The notes under the pieces: model-generated
Told to the model about the DNA's origin: nothing
Database searches by the model: none
The model's input: only the letters and a program-made list of their open reading frames with translations
Source: Bacillus tianshenii
GTDB lineage: Bacteria > Bacillota > Bacilli > Bacillales > Bacillaceae_N
Direction of reading: 5' to 3'
Length of the DNA stretch: 64,000 nt
Assembly: GCA_020524525.2 (NCBI GenBank)
Contig: CP129018.1
Span: forward strand, 1,678,115 to 1,742,114
Shown here: positions 17,470-25,568 of the stretch, piece after piece
How positions within the stretch are numbered: position 1 is the first letter of the stretch
How the letters are laid out: every line of letters begins with the position of its first letter
Translations under genes and position numbers: made by a program

Positions 17470-17893
17470 TCCCCTTTAAATCAGATACAGGATGCTATGA
17501 AATAAGTTAACGAAGCAACAAAAGGTCGAGTTGAGTGAGAAAAGCGCTCTTTTCAACTAATACTCTAATAAAAATTAGGAAAAACTGAGGTAGACTTTTT
17601 AAAAAATTTACAAAATACACAAATATGCTCTTTATAGTGATAATCCAAGCATAACAGTTCCAAGTGCTCGTGGTTCAATAAGACATCCACATTATAAATT
17701 TAATCTGGAGTAAACCAGGTCTTATGATGAACTATATTCCCCGCTCTTACCCAGTTTGCATAAACCAAACTGACTGATAAAATATGAATTCCTACAATCT
17801 AGCTATGCTTTTGGTTTATAAAACTTTTTACTAAATAGTTTCATTAGAATCAACTACTAAAATAAACAGCGTTTCTTATGAGATAATACTTTG
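17470..17893. other. Gene-free AT-rich stretch
   Basis: About 420 bases between the small membrane protein and the nuclease-like gene. I see no supported reading frame, RNA gene or strong hairpin apart from a weak GAAAAGCGCTCTTTTC inverted repeat near 17538. Confidence 0.4.
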
Positions 17894-18556
17894 TTACCAA
17901 TATAGTGCCATATTAAATTTATCCTCTTGATTACCAATTAACATACAGTGTAACTGATAGCCCTTAATATCTGGGGTTAAAGAATCTCTTACAGTGTGAG
18001 CCACATCATATGCAATTTCAAGGTCTTTTGCTTTAGAGCCATGTGTTCTAAGGAACGGAAAATAATCTACTTTTGTTTGATCATAATCAGGTATTGAACC
18101 TGCACCTTTCCCTAATTGAACTATCTGAGAAAAATAATCAAAGTAATTAAACCACCCGATTACAAATACACTTTTGTACTTCTTACCATGCTTAATTTCA
18201 CTTATTAACCAATCAAAATCATACTTTATTTGTTTCCAAGGGGTACTGTTTGAATTCGACTTTTTATTGCTTGCAAAATAATTTCTCAAATACTTTACTT
18301 CTATTTTAAAATCTTTGTCTTTAATATAAATATCTGTTTTAGGTAAGTTTCCTCTTTTATCTTTGTTCTCAAAGTAAGCCATTTGTTTAAAGGGAAAGCC
18401 TACTCTAAAAGCTAAGTCAGTCTCATTAAATTCATTATTCGCAATCTCCTTAAGTTCTTCTTTAGATTTTACATGCCGGAATTGCTCATTAAATTCATCA
18501 ATGATAAACAAACAAGTAGATATTAAATATTGGTCTATAGTTGGGTTCTTTCCCAT
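17894..18556 (-). CDS. Predicted PD-(D/E)XK-fold nuclease, solitary
   Basis: 220 residues. The segment LPKTDIYIKDKDFKIEVKYLRNYF has the Asp...(E)VK spacing of the PD-(D/E)XK restriction-nuclease core (Asp, then IEVK on the next strand), and the following Lys/Ser-rich turn and aromatic FDWLIS helix fit that fold. No helicase, methylase or specificity subunit flanks it. GGAGGAATAAAG precedes the ATG. It could be a stand-alone restriction or Mrr-like defence nuclease, or a transposon/phage accessory. The assignment rests on the motif only. The 300 bases upstream (18557-18860) show no gene. Confidence 0.5.
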   Translation of the reverse strand: MGKNPTIDQYLISTCLFIIDEFNEQFRHVKSKEELKEIANNEFNETDLAFRVGFPFKQMAYFENKDKRGNLPKTDIYIKDKDFKIEVKYLRNYFASNKKSNSNSTPWKQIKYDFDWLISEIKHGKKYKSVFVIGWFNYFDYFSQIVQLGKGAGSIPDYDQTKVDYFPFLRTHGSKAKDLEIAYDVAHTVRDSLTPDIKGYQLHCMLIGNQEDKFNMALYW

Positions 18557-18860
18557 ACTTTATTCCTCCCTTTTCTTTATCATAATTTCGATAAAAAGAT
18601 CTAAACACCTTCAATATTTTGTAAATTCTCCTCTAACTATAAATTGGAAAGCGAGTGACAAAGTTTCCTTCAGTGAATAAACTGAACTGGGTAAAACGCT
18701 AAAATTATTCCTTTCCACTCAATAGATACATATTTTCATAAATTCTGATTTAGTTTTATCAAACGCAAAGTGGCATATTGAAAAAATAATTTATCAAACT
18801 CTCTCTGATTTTCTTTGGAAAAAGTGTTGTTCACATCAATTGCATGGGGTGATGAGACTA

Positions 18861-19448
18861 TTAATTATAATTATTTATTCTCTTATTTAATAATTCAGTT
18901 TCTTTTAATGATAGCTCTAACAACTCAATATTTTCCTTGTTGACACTTTGTGCTGGCTCAATTTGTGCTTTCATTTTTTCTAAAAGCAATTGTTGTTCTA
19001 CAATTTGAGGTTCTAATTTTTTAAAATCTTTTTTTATTGCACTCAATTCATTCTTTATCTTACTATCGCTTTTTCCTTTAAAATAAAAGATTATTAATAA
19101 AAAAGAAAAACTAATTATCGTTATTTCTGATACAATTTCAGGTTTTATCCCTTCTGTGACCATTGGAAAAACAACAAAACAAAAAACCGCCAAAAAGTTC
19201 CACACTTCTGTTTTTAACAACCAATTAACTAATTTAACCAACAAATTTAATAGCCAATTTTTTTCTTCTTTAATTCTCGGAGTATATGAAAGTAGCTCTC
19301 CCATTGTAAAGAAAAAACTAGACACAGCTAGTGAGGATACATATTTTTCTGAAATTTCTACTAGTCCAATATATTTATAGACTAGCGCTGATAAATAAGC
19401 CCAAGCTATATATAATAAAAACTTGTCACCAAGGTGATTGCTCTTCAA
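18861..19448 (-). CDS. Membrane protein with C-terminal coiled coil
   Basis: 195 residues, not recognised. About four hydrophobic segments occupy residues 8-25, 33-55, 80-100 and 105-125. They are followed by a cytosolic coiled coil (KNELSAIKKDFKKLEPQIVEQQLLLEKMKAQIEP) running nearly to the end. The TTG start at 19448 has GAGGGGGAAG 6 bases upstream. The membrane-plus-coiled-coil layout resembles sensors or effectors found in defence islands, but there is no diagnostic motif. Confidence 0.55.
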   Translation of the reverse strand: MKSNHLGDKFLLYIAWAYLSALVYKYIGLVEISEKYVSSLAVSSFFFTMGELLSYTPRIKEEKNWLLNLLVKLVNWLLKTEVWNFLAVFCFVVFPMVTEGIKPEIVSEITIISFSFLLIIFYFKGKSDSKIKNELSAIKKDFKKLEPQIVEQQLLLEKMKAQIEPAQSVNKENIELLELSLKETELLNKRINNYN

Positions 19449-19572
19449 AATTCTTCCCCCTCACAATATCCTCAAGTTTGTAACTACTTAAGGGCTTTTT
19501 TGCTACAGTGTAAATAATTTCAATAGTTCTATCTTTTTCCATATAAAACAAGAGGAATACTGGCTTTTTAAC

Positions 19573-19701
19573 TTACATTATTTTGGTCGGGCCTATAGGA
19601 TAATCGTTTTCCAAGCCTTCTGTCCCAGCAAAAGGAATTAAGGCTATCCCAACCCCCATAACAAACCAGCCTATGACACCAATTTTCCTCCATACATCTC
19701 T
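19573..19701 (-). pseudogene. Possible remnant of a small membrane protein gene
   Basis: Reading the minus strand from about 19701 gives WRKIGVIGWFVMGVGIALIPFAG and ends in PTKIM at 19576 with TAA at 19575-19573. This looks like real coding sequence for a one-helix membrane protein, and GGAGG occurs inside it. No ATG, GTG or TTG start lies upstream of the helix before the preceding stop. It is either a decayed gene or uses an unusual start. Confidence 0.25.
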
Positions 19702-19811
19702 TACAATAAATCTTTGTAAATTTCTACCTTATTTTGTCGAAACTCCTATAATTATTGGATAATATGGTATATTATAGTTATATTTTACTAATCGTGCAAG
19801 GAGTGTTTACT

Positions 19812-21053
19812 ATGAACTTAAAAGAAACACTAGCAGCGCTGGCAAAAGTAATTGATGACAACCATGAATTAATCAAAAATGAAGAATCTACGAAACAATT
19901 TTTAGTTTTGCCGTTATTAAGAGGTCTTGGCTATGACACATTTAGCCCGCAAGAAGTTACGCCTGAATTTACAGCTGACTTTCATAAGAAAAAAGAAAAA
20001 GTAGACTACGCTATTTCAATGGATAGTGTGCCCAAAATTTTTATTGAGGTTAAAGCAAAGGATCGATCCATTAACAAAAGCACACCACAGCTAAGTCGTT
20101 ATTTTAGTACTTTCCCGAGTGTTCGTTTAGGAATTTTAACAAATGGTATTGAATATCGCTTTTTTACAGACTTAAATAACGCAAATATTATGGATGCGAA
20201 GCCGTTCTTCATTTTTAACTTGTTAGATTACAAGGAAGAAGATTTCAATAATTTAATCCAGTTTTCAAAGAATATTTATGACTATGAAAGAATTAAATCA
20301 TTAGCTGAGTCACTCATGTATTATCAATCTTTCAAATCTGTGATTAAAGAGATTTTAGAAGACCCAAGTGATGATTTTGTTAAGTTTGTTATTAAAGAAA
20401 GATTTCGGTTTAAAGTCACACAACAGTTCATTAACACTGCAAAGCCATTAGTAAAAAAAGGTATTCAGGAGTCTTTATCAGAGATGATTAGCGAAAAACT
20501 TGGGACAAACTTAAAGCAAACTTCCATTGGACACGAGAGTGTGGCAGAAGAAACCGATGGAGAACTTCAGAAGAAGGACAAGAAAAAAACATACTCTGCA
20601 GAGGAAATCAATTCATTAGGACGTTCTGAGGAGTTTGAAAACATACGTGTTGTATTACCTAATGCAAATGCTTACGATAACCTGTTAAAAGCCACAAAAG
20701 CCGAGTACTCCGTAGAAAAAGGTAATCCATTCAGTAAGTTTTTTGTCTCTTCAGTTCTTACTCAAGGAAGCAGTATTGTTGGATACTTAATTGGACAATA
20801 TGTGGATGAAAAAAATGAAGATGTTACACTGTACGCAGTAAAGTCAAATGGAATTGAAAAGTTCTTAGAAGAAAACCCGGTTGTGAAAGAGGCAGGCTTT
20901 ATAAATGCAAAGCTTGGCTCACGTACAAAGAAAGATACTCAAGAAACGACTTACTATCTTAAAAGTAGCATTACAAACCTATCTTTCCGTGATGTTCCAA
21001 ACTTAGTTTCTCAAATTGAAAATATTGATGAGTTCTTCATGTGTCTCCAATAA
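19812..21053 (+). CDS. HsdR N-terminal-like nuclease-domain protein
   Basis: 413 residues. The N-terminal 150 residues resemble the type I restriction R-subunit N-terminal domain: STKQFLVLPLLRGLGYDTF, then VDYAISMDSVPKIFIEVKAKDRS, giving the D...EVK PD-(D/E)XK core, and LGILTNGIEYRFFTD. The helicase part of HsdR is absent. In its place is a C-terminal region from about 280 onward (YSAEEINSLGRSEEFENIRVVLP) that I do not recognise. CAAGGAGTG lies 7 bases before the ATG at 19812. It is the gene nearest to the ssrA 3' end. Such solitary proteins occur in prophages and islands; restriction activity is not shown. Confidence 0.7.
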   Translation: MNLKETLAALAKVIDDNHELIKNEESTKQFLVLPLLRGLGYDTFSPQEVTPEFTADFHKKKEKVDYAISMDSVPKIFIEVKAKDRSINKSTPQLSRYFSTFPSVRLGILTNGIEYRFFTDLNNANIMDAKPFFIFNLLDYKEEDFNNLIQFSKNIYDYERIKSLAESLMYYQSFKSVIKEILEDPSDDFVKFVIKERFRFKVTQQFINTAKPLVKKGIQESLSEMISEKLGTNLKQTSIGHESVAEETDGELQKKDKKKTYSAEEINSLGRSEEFENIRVVLPNANAYDNLLKATKAEYSVEKGNPFSKFFVSSVLTQGSSIVGYLIGQYVDEKNEDVTLYAVKSNGIEKFLEENPVVKEAGFINAKLGSRTKKDTQETTYYLKSSITNLSFRDVPNLVSQIENIDEFFMCLQ

Positions 21054-21078
21054 AGCCTCAACCATCGAGGCTTTTTTT
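21053..21078 (+). terminator. Terminator after the HsdR-like gene
   Basis: AAGCCTC and GAGGCTT form the stem, followed by seven T. It overlaps the stop codon of the gene. Confidence 0.8.
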
Positions 21079-21125
21079 GTGCTTGGGAGCTAAAAAACCC
21101 CATAAAAAAACCACCAATTATGTAT

Positions 21126-21488
21126 TGGTGGAGACGGTGGGAGTCGAACCCACGTCCAGAGACATCGCCACTTAGGCATCTACGAGTGTAGTTGGCATAT
21201 TTGCAATTCGCTCTCTCTTATGCCTACCAACAGGCGTCCGAGGAGCTAGTCTGATTAGTCTCTTCTAACATCCTCAGACGGTGGATGTTAGCGTAGCCCG
21301 TTCAGTTTGAGACCCTGCAATCTTCCACACGGGCGATGGAAGCCAGGATCCTCTAGGCAGCTTACGCTGCTGCTAGAGAGTAGTTGTTTTCTTTGCCAGT
21401 TATAATTTAGGCGACGTTATTAACGAGGACGGTCCCCTCGACTCGCAGCCTAAGCTCGAACTATCCCTGTCGAATCCGTAACGTCCCC
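21126..21488 (-). ncRNA. ssrA: tmRNA (ssrA)
   Basis: Transfer-messenger RNA for trans-translation of stalled ribosomes. The 5' end GGGGACGTTACGGATTCGAC (21488 leftward) and the 3' end with GGTTCGACTCCCACC and encoded CCA (ending 21126) form the tRNA-like domain. The tag reading frame at 21397-21362 encodes GKENNYSLAAA followed by TAA, with the usual resume at GGC after AACT. The interior is the pseudoknot-rich region typical of Firmicutes. The gene lies after four tRNAs on the same strand. The 3' end, a common integration site for genetic elements, faces the accessory segment at 16.2-21.05 kb. Confidence 0.96.
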
Positions 21489-21545
21489 ATATGAGGAATG
21501 GAGCAATTGAGCTTAAGAAGCTTCACGATAACTGGCACTACATCT

Positions 21546-21573
21546 ATCATACCAAATATAAAACATTTGTAAA
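21546..21573 (-). promoter_or_regulatory. Promoter of ssrA
   Basis: On the minus strand TTTACA (21573-21568) and TATGAT (21551-21546) are 16 bases apart. Transcription would start about 50 bases before the mature tmRNA 5' end, consistent with a processed precursor. Confidence 0.65.
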
Positions 21574-21596
21574 GTGGTAAGTCTTAGTCGTGCGAT

Positions 21597-21673
<77 letters not shown>

Positions 21674-21678
21674 AGAAT

Positions 21679-21752
21679 TGGCAGGGGTAGTAGGAATCGA
21701 ACCCACATCGAAGGTTTTGGAGACCTTTGTTTTACCATTAAACTATACCCCT
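21679..21752 (-). tRNA. tRNA-Trp (CCA)
   Basis: 74 bases including encoded CCA. The acceptor AGGGGTA pairs with TACCCCT and the anticodon loop is CTCCAAA. Confidence 0.95.
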
Positions 21753-21753
21753 A

Positions 21754-21846
21754 TGGCGGAGGAGGAGGGATTCGAACCCCCGCGAGCCGCAAAGCCCCTG
21801 GCGGTTTTCAAGACCGCTCCCTTCAGCCAGACTTGGGTACTCCTCC
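21754..21846 (-). tRNA. tRNA-Ser (TGA)
   Basis: 93 bases including encoded CCA. The acceptor GGAGGAG pairs with CTCCTCC, the anticodon loop is CTTGAAA, and there is a long variable arm as expected for serine. Confidence 0.95.
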
Positions 21847-21859
21847 GCGTAAATGAAAA

Positions 21860-21935
21860 TGGTGAGCCATGAAGGATTCGAACCTTCGACCCTCTGATTA
21901 AAAGTCAGATGCTCTACCAACTGAGCTAATGGCTC
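21860..21935 (-). tRNA. tRNA-Lys (TTT)
   Basis: 76 bases including encoded CCA. The acceptor GAGCCAT pairs with ATGGCTC and the anticodon loop is CTTTTAA. It is the first of the four leftward tRNAs. Confidence 0.95.
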
Positions 21936-22032
21936 GTATATTGTTCCCTTGAAGCGACAGTGAATATAATAGCAAAGCTTTCTTTTTTCGTCAAGAATCT
22001 TTTAATAGGAAATCTTCCTACACTCATATGAT

Positions 22033-22062
22033 AAAAGCTTGCAGACGATTCTGCAAGCTTTT
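22033..22062. terminator. Terminator of the substrate-binding lipoprotein gene
   Basis: AAAGCTTGCAGA and TCTGCAAGCTTT form a strong stem around CGAT, with T runs on both strands. Confidence 0.8.
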
Positions 22063-22080
22063 ATCAATCATTCTTTTTGT

Positions 22081-23097
22081 TTATTCGACAATAACTGCGT
22101 CCTTCTTCATTTCCTCTGTTAATTCAATGCCTTGTTCTTCGGCTGCCTTTTTGTTGATAACAAGCTCTAAGTTATCAGGGTAACCGACAGGCAGATCACT
22201 TGGTGCTTTTCCTTCTAACACTTCGATCGCCATTTGGCCCGTTTTGTAGCCTAAGTCTGTGTATTCAAAGCCGTAGCCTGCAAAGCCGCCTCGTTTTACA
22301 GAATCAGATTCACCGACAAATAGTGGAATATCATTTTCATTTGCAATGGCGATAACGGATTCAAGTCCTGCCACAACTGTGTTGTCTTTCGGAATGTAGA
22401 TAATATCTGCGCGGCCGACAAGTGATTCTGCGGCTTGCTTTACTTCTGCGGTTGTTGAAATTGATGCTTCAACAGGTGTTAAGCCTAGTTCATCCATTGC
22501 TTTCTTTGCATTTTTCACATTAACTTCAGAGTTTTGTTCTCCTGAGTTATAGATAACCCCAATGTTTTTCGCTTCTGGGAAGTATTTCGTAATTGCTTCC
22601 ATCGTCTTCGGAATAGCATCTGGATGTGTGTCAGATGTACCTGTTGCATTGCCGCCTGGGCTTTCAAAGCTTTGGACGAGTTGTGCACCAACTGGGTCTG
22701 TAATTGCTGTAAATAAGACTGGGATATCAGCTGTTTCGCTTAATACACTTTGTGCGCTTGGCGTTGAAATCGCTAAGATGAGATCAACTTGGTCCCCCAC
22801 AAACTTTTGAGCAATTGTTTTGTTTGTATTCATATCGCCTTGGGCAATTTGTGTATCAATCTTTACATTTTCATAGCCGTTTTCTTCAAGTGCCTTCACA
22901 AAGCCTTCTCTCGCTGCATCAAGTGATGGATGTTCAACAATCTGTGTAATTCCAATTGTAATGTCTTCTTTCCCACCAGCAGCTTGTCCACTGCTTCCTT
23001 CTTTCTCTTCTTCTGGTGGTGATTGTGTGCTCTGGCCCCCACAGGCTGTTAACACAAGCATAAAAATTGTTAATACGAGTACTCCTAGACGTTTCAT
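22081..23097 (-). CDS. ABC transporter substrate-binding lipoprotein (ABC_sub_bind family)
   Basis: 338-residue lipoprotein. The signal peptide MKRLGVLVLTIFMLVLTACGG ends in the lipobox LTAC, so the mature protein is lipid anchored outside the membrane. A Ser/Gln/Glu-rich linker leads into a periplasmic-binding-type domain (ITIGITQIVEHPSLDAAREGF, ATGTSDTHPDAI, NIGVIYNSGEQNSEVN, GYGFEYTDLGYKTGQMA) of the family that binds amino acids or related ligands, for example tryptophan. The matching permease and ATPase genes are missing from the window, so it is an orphan or works with a distant transporter. GGAGGGGGAG supports the ATG at 23097. Confidence 0.85.
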   Translation of the reverse strand: MKRLGVLVLTIFMLVLTACGGQSTQSPPEEEKEGSSGQAAGGKEDITIGITQIVEHPSLDAAREGFVKALEENGYENVKIDTQIAQGDMNTNKTIAQKFVGDQVDLILAISTPSAQSVLSETADIPVLFTAITDPVGAQLVQSFESPGGNATGTSDTHPDAIPKTMEAITKYFPEAKNIGVIYNSGEQNSEVNVKNAKKAMDELGLTPVEASISTTAEVKQAAESLVGRADIIYIPKDNTVVAGLESVIAIANENDIPLFVGESDSVKRGGFAGYGFEYTDLGYKTGQMAIEVLEGKAPSDLPVGYPDNLELVINKKAAEEQGIELTEEMKKDAVIVE

Positions 23098-23149
23098 TCG
23101 TCTTCTCCCCCTCCAAGATGTTAAAATGTTCTGAATTTTATACACTATC

Positions 23150-23183
23150 ATAAAAGAAAACCCAGGCAATTACAATGCCTGGG
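23150..23183 (-). terminator. Terminator downstream of yozE
   Basis: CCCAGGCA and TGCCTGGG form the stem (23161-23183). On the minus strand it is followed by TTTTCTTTT. Confidence 0.7.
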
Positions 23184-23261
23184 AGCAAAAAATATTATCA
23201 CTTTAACGCGTTTATGCATTTTCGTACTAAATACCGTAAGAATGATGGGTCATTCAGCTTC

Positions 23262-23480
23262 TTATCCTTCGATTTCGTAACGTTCCCATAGCTCATCAAA
23301 TACAGAAATCGCATCCAAAGCAGGGCTGTTTGTTTCTAAATATTGGCTAATTTCATGATAAGATGTTGAATGCTTTGGAAAGGCTCCATCCTTGTAAATA
23401 TTATTCGCAAATTCACGGTACGAATTAGGACTTCCAGGTGGTCTGAAAGTCATTACATATTGATAAAACGTCTTGCGCAT
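23262..23480 (-). CDS. yozE: YozE family protein (UPF0346)
   Basis: 72 residues, a small helical protein with a SAM-like fold. FYQYVMTFR, REFANNIYKDGAFPKHSTSY and HEISQYLE match B. subtilis YozE closely, including the conserved FPK-STDYHEIS-type core. The function of the family is unknown. It appears to be a single gene, divergent from the SleB-like hydrolase. Confidence 0.9.
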   Translation of the reverse strand: MRKTFYQYVMTFRPPGSPNSYREFANNIYKDGAFPKHSTSYHEISQYLETNSPALDAISVFDELWERYEIEG

Positions 23481-23667
23481 CTTTTCTTCCCCCTATACTT
23501 ACATGACTGACCTTAACTCATTACTCTAACATGTTGTCTCACAGTATTCATGTTTGAGCTGCAATATTCGATGTTTTATTTTTCAATTATACAACGCTTC
23601 TTTTTTCCATTCTCAACGAAATTATGTACATATGCTAGCATTTCCTTCTGTTACCTTCACCCTACTA

Positions 23668-23697
23668 TTGAGAGGGTTAATTTTCCCTCTCTATAAT
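23668..23697 (+). promoter_or_regulatory. SigA-type promoter with palindromic spacer, upstream of SleB-like gene
   Basis: TTGAGA (23668-23673) and TATAAT (23692-23697) are 18 bases apart. The spacer contains the inverted repeat GAGAGGG...CCCTCTC (23670-23691), which could be an operator or a transcript-independent palindrome. It lies about 65 bases before the start codon. Confidence 0.45.
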
Positions 23698-23760
23698 AAT
23701 ACATGTGCAAAAAATCATGGCTCCAGTAAATCTACAATAAATGATTAGGAGGTTCTTAGA

Positions 23761-24429
23761 ATGAAAAAATGGCTTAAAACATTAACAGTAGCTGCACTGT
23801 TAACCGGAACGGCATATACGGCAATGCCAGCAGAACAAGTTCAAGCTTACACAGTCTCAGCGAAACCACTTCTACAGCAGGGAAGTCAAGCTGGATACGT
23901 ATGGGATTTGCAGCACCGTCTTAATCAGCTTGGCTTGTACAACGGGCAAATGGACGGTATTTTTGGTCCGATCACAAAGCAAGCTGTCCTTAACTTTCAG
24001 AAATATAACGGCCTTGGTGTTGACGGAGTTGTCGGAACAAGTACGTGGACAGCACTTGATCGCGTAACACTAGAGGCAAATGAAATTGATTTACTTGCAC
24101 GGATGGTTCACGGGGAAGCGCGTGGTGAATCTTTTAAAGGAAAAGTAGCGGTAGCATCTGTCGTGTTAAACCGCGTAGCATCAGAGGACTTTCCAAACAC
24201 GGTAAAAGGTGTTCTTTATGAGCCATACGCCTTTACAGCGATTGCAGACGGCCAATTTTATGCTGCTAATCCTACACCAAGTGAATATAAGGCAGTTTAC
24301 AAAGCGATTCAAGGCTGGGACCCGTCACATGGCTCCCTCTTCTATTTCAATCCTGCAAAAGCAGAGTCTGATTGGATGTATACACGTCAAACCGTAACTC
24401 GAATTGGCGGACATATCTTCATGAAATAA
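23761..24429 (+). CDS. SleB-type cell wall/spore cortex hydrolase
   Basis: 222 residues. Order: signal peptide (residues 1 to about 29, cleavage near QAYT), a peptidoglycan-binding domain (SQAGYVWDLQHRLNQLGLYNGQMDG...AVLNFQKYNGLGVDG, about 40-95) and a Hydrolase_2 domain (LLARMVHGEARGESFKGKVAVASVVLNR, about 112-222) with the catalytic Glu in HGEARGE. SleB is the lytic transglycosylase that digests cortex during germination. This protein is shorter than B. subtilis SleB (about 305) and closer in size to YkvT, so it may be a paralogue. AGGAGG precedes the ATG. Confidence 0.87.
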   Translation: MKKWLKTLTVAALLTGTAYTAMPAEQVQAYTVSAKPLLQQGSQAGYVWDLQHRLNQLGLYNGQMDGIFGPITKQAVLNFQKYNGLGVDGVVGTSTWTALDRVTLEANEIDLLARMVHGEARGESFKGKVAVASVVLNRVASEDFPNTVKGVLYEPYAFTAIADGQFYAANPTPSEYKAVYKAIQGWDPSHGSLFYFNPAKAESDWMYTRQTVTRIGGHIFMK

Positions 24430-24500
24430 AAAAAGACGCCTATAACGTCTTCTTAAAATAAATAAAAGCAGGAGGCTTTGCGATTCTCCTGCTCTTTTTT
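24430..24500. terminator. Two successive terminator hairpins
   Basis: The first is AAGACG with CGTCTT (24433-24451). The second, stronger, is AGCAGGAG with CTCCTGCT (24467-24493) followed by CTTTTTT; it reaches the stop codon of the convergent STAS gene. Confidence 0.75.
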
Positions 24501-24798
24501 ACATTACTTCTACAAATTGTTCTAATTTACATATCCGTAATACGTTTTTTATCGGTGCTGACGCATTATGAATGCGGACGATTTTTGAATTAGTTAACGG
24601 GTGAAGCCACTTGATTAACAAACTTACTCCTGTACTATCGACAAACCTTACACCTTTGAAATCAAGGTTAAGCTCTGTGATATTACTTGAAATGTCATAA
24701 TCTTGAAGAATAAGCTCCATTTCTCTTGTTGTTTCGAAATTAATATCAGTGTTAATTGTAATGTTTAATGTTGAGTTTGCTTCTTGGAATGTGATCAA
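24499..24798 (-). CDS. STAS-domain anti-sigma factor antagonist (RsbV-like)
   Basis: 99 residues forming a single STAS domain. The phosphorylatable serine is in FVDSTGVSLL (Ser55), matching the DSTG motif of RsbV/SpoIIAA, which a cognate kinase phosphorylates and a PP2C phosphatase reactivates. The TTG start follows AAGGGGGA by 5 bases. It lies 12 bases downstream of the RsbW-like kinase gene and near a receiver-PP2C gene, giving a complete partner-switching set. No sigma factor gene is present in the cluster. Confidence 0.85.
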   Translation of the reverse strand: MITFQEANSTLNITINTDINFETTREMELILQDYDISSNITELNLDFKGVRFVDSTGVSLLIKWLHPLTNSKIVRIHNASAPIKNVLRICKLEQFVEVM

Positions 24799-24810
24799 CT
24801 TGATTCCCCC

Positions 24811-25221
24811 TTAGTTTTGACCATCATATTTAAATATCAACGTTGCCGTTTTTCCTTCTCTATCAAAGGTGAACGTATCACATAAGGTTTTTGTCATTAA
24901 CAGGCCTCGACCACCAATTTGAGTAAAGTCGGGCGGTTCTTCTGGAATACATTCACTCCATTTAAAACCCTTTCCATAATCCGTAATGGTGATCGTGATT
25001 GTTTCATCTGTCCAGTTCAACGTCATATCAATCTGGTTGTCAATATTCCCCTCAGAATGTTCAATGATATTGCATAAAACTTCCCATATGGCTAAGCGTA
25101 CGTTGTAAAAGAGAAGGCTGTCTTCATTTAAGCTCAATTCCGTTTGTAACGGAGCGATCATCTTATTCATTTGTTCTGTTAAGCCTTCTCTTTTTAATTT
25201 ACAGTGTTCAAATTTAATCAT
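24811..25221 (-). CDS. RsbW-like serine kinase (HATPase)
   Basis: 136 residues of the GHKL ATPase fold used by anti-sigma/partner-switching kinases. The N box is WEVLCNIIEHSEGN, the G1 box DYGKGF and the G2 box GGRGLLMTKTLCD. It is predicted to phosphorylate the STAS protein next door and to bind it or another target. Its start overlaps the stop of the 107-residue gene upstream (ATGA), so the genes are translationally coupled in an operon that begins with HemAT. Confidence 0.83.
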   Translation of the reverse strand: MIKFEHCKLKREGLTEQMNKMIAPLQTELSLNEDSLLFYNVRLAIWEVLCNIIEHSEGNIDNQIDMTLNWTDETITITITDYGKGFKWSECIPEEPPDFTQIGGRGLLMTKTLCDTFTFDREGKTATLIFKYDGQN

Positions 25222-25541
25222 CGAACATCACGTTGGGTTTGTAATTTCATTATCATTTCTTTTAAATAAGGATGCTTAAATTCATCTTGATGTTCGAGTC
25301 TATACAGTTGACTCCACAGTGAGTTATACATTGAACGGTAATCGATAGGTGTAAAATTGCGATACGCACGCTGCAGGTGCATTAAACGAAACTTTGCAAT
25401 GTTGCGCTCTTCTTTTGTATTTCGTTTTTCACCCATGTCAATATACAAAATTTGTTCATTTACCTCATGCAAAAGTACATCTGACATCTCTTCGAGTGAA
25501 GAGAATGTGCGGTCTTTATATTTGAGTTGGAGATTTCCCAT
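25218..25541 (-). CDS. Hypothetical protein within the HemAT/partner-switching operon
   Basis: 107 residues, not recognised. Sequence such as LHEVNEQILYIDMGEKRNTKEERNIAKFRLMHLQRAYRNF is helical and charged, with no membrane segment and no known motif. AAGGGGAGA precedes the ATG. It lies between hemAT (27 bases) and the RsbW-like gene (4-base overlap), so it is probably a dedicated link between the sensor and the switch, though that is inference from position only. Confidence 0.7.
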   Translation of the reverse strand: MGNLQLKYKDRTFSSLEEMSDVLLHEVNEQILYIDMGEKRNTKEERNIAKFRLMHLQRAYRNFTPIDYRSMYNSLWSQLYRLEHQDEFKHPYLKEMIMKLQTQRDVR

Positions 25542-25568
25542 ATTCTCCCCTTCTTTCTATAGCCGTTA

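Noticed and set aside
16188-21125. An intact integrated element at ssrA with attL/attR
   Set aside because: No integrase and no second copy of the ssrA 3' end were found in the window.
21678-21920. Short open frames through the tRNA genes
   Set aside because: They lie inside tRNA-Trp, tRNA-Ser and tRNA-Lys on either strand and are chance frames.
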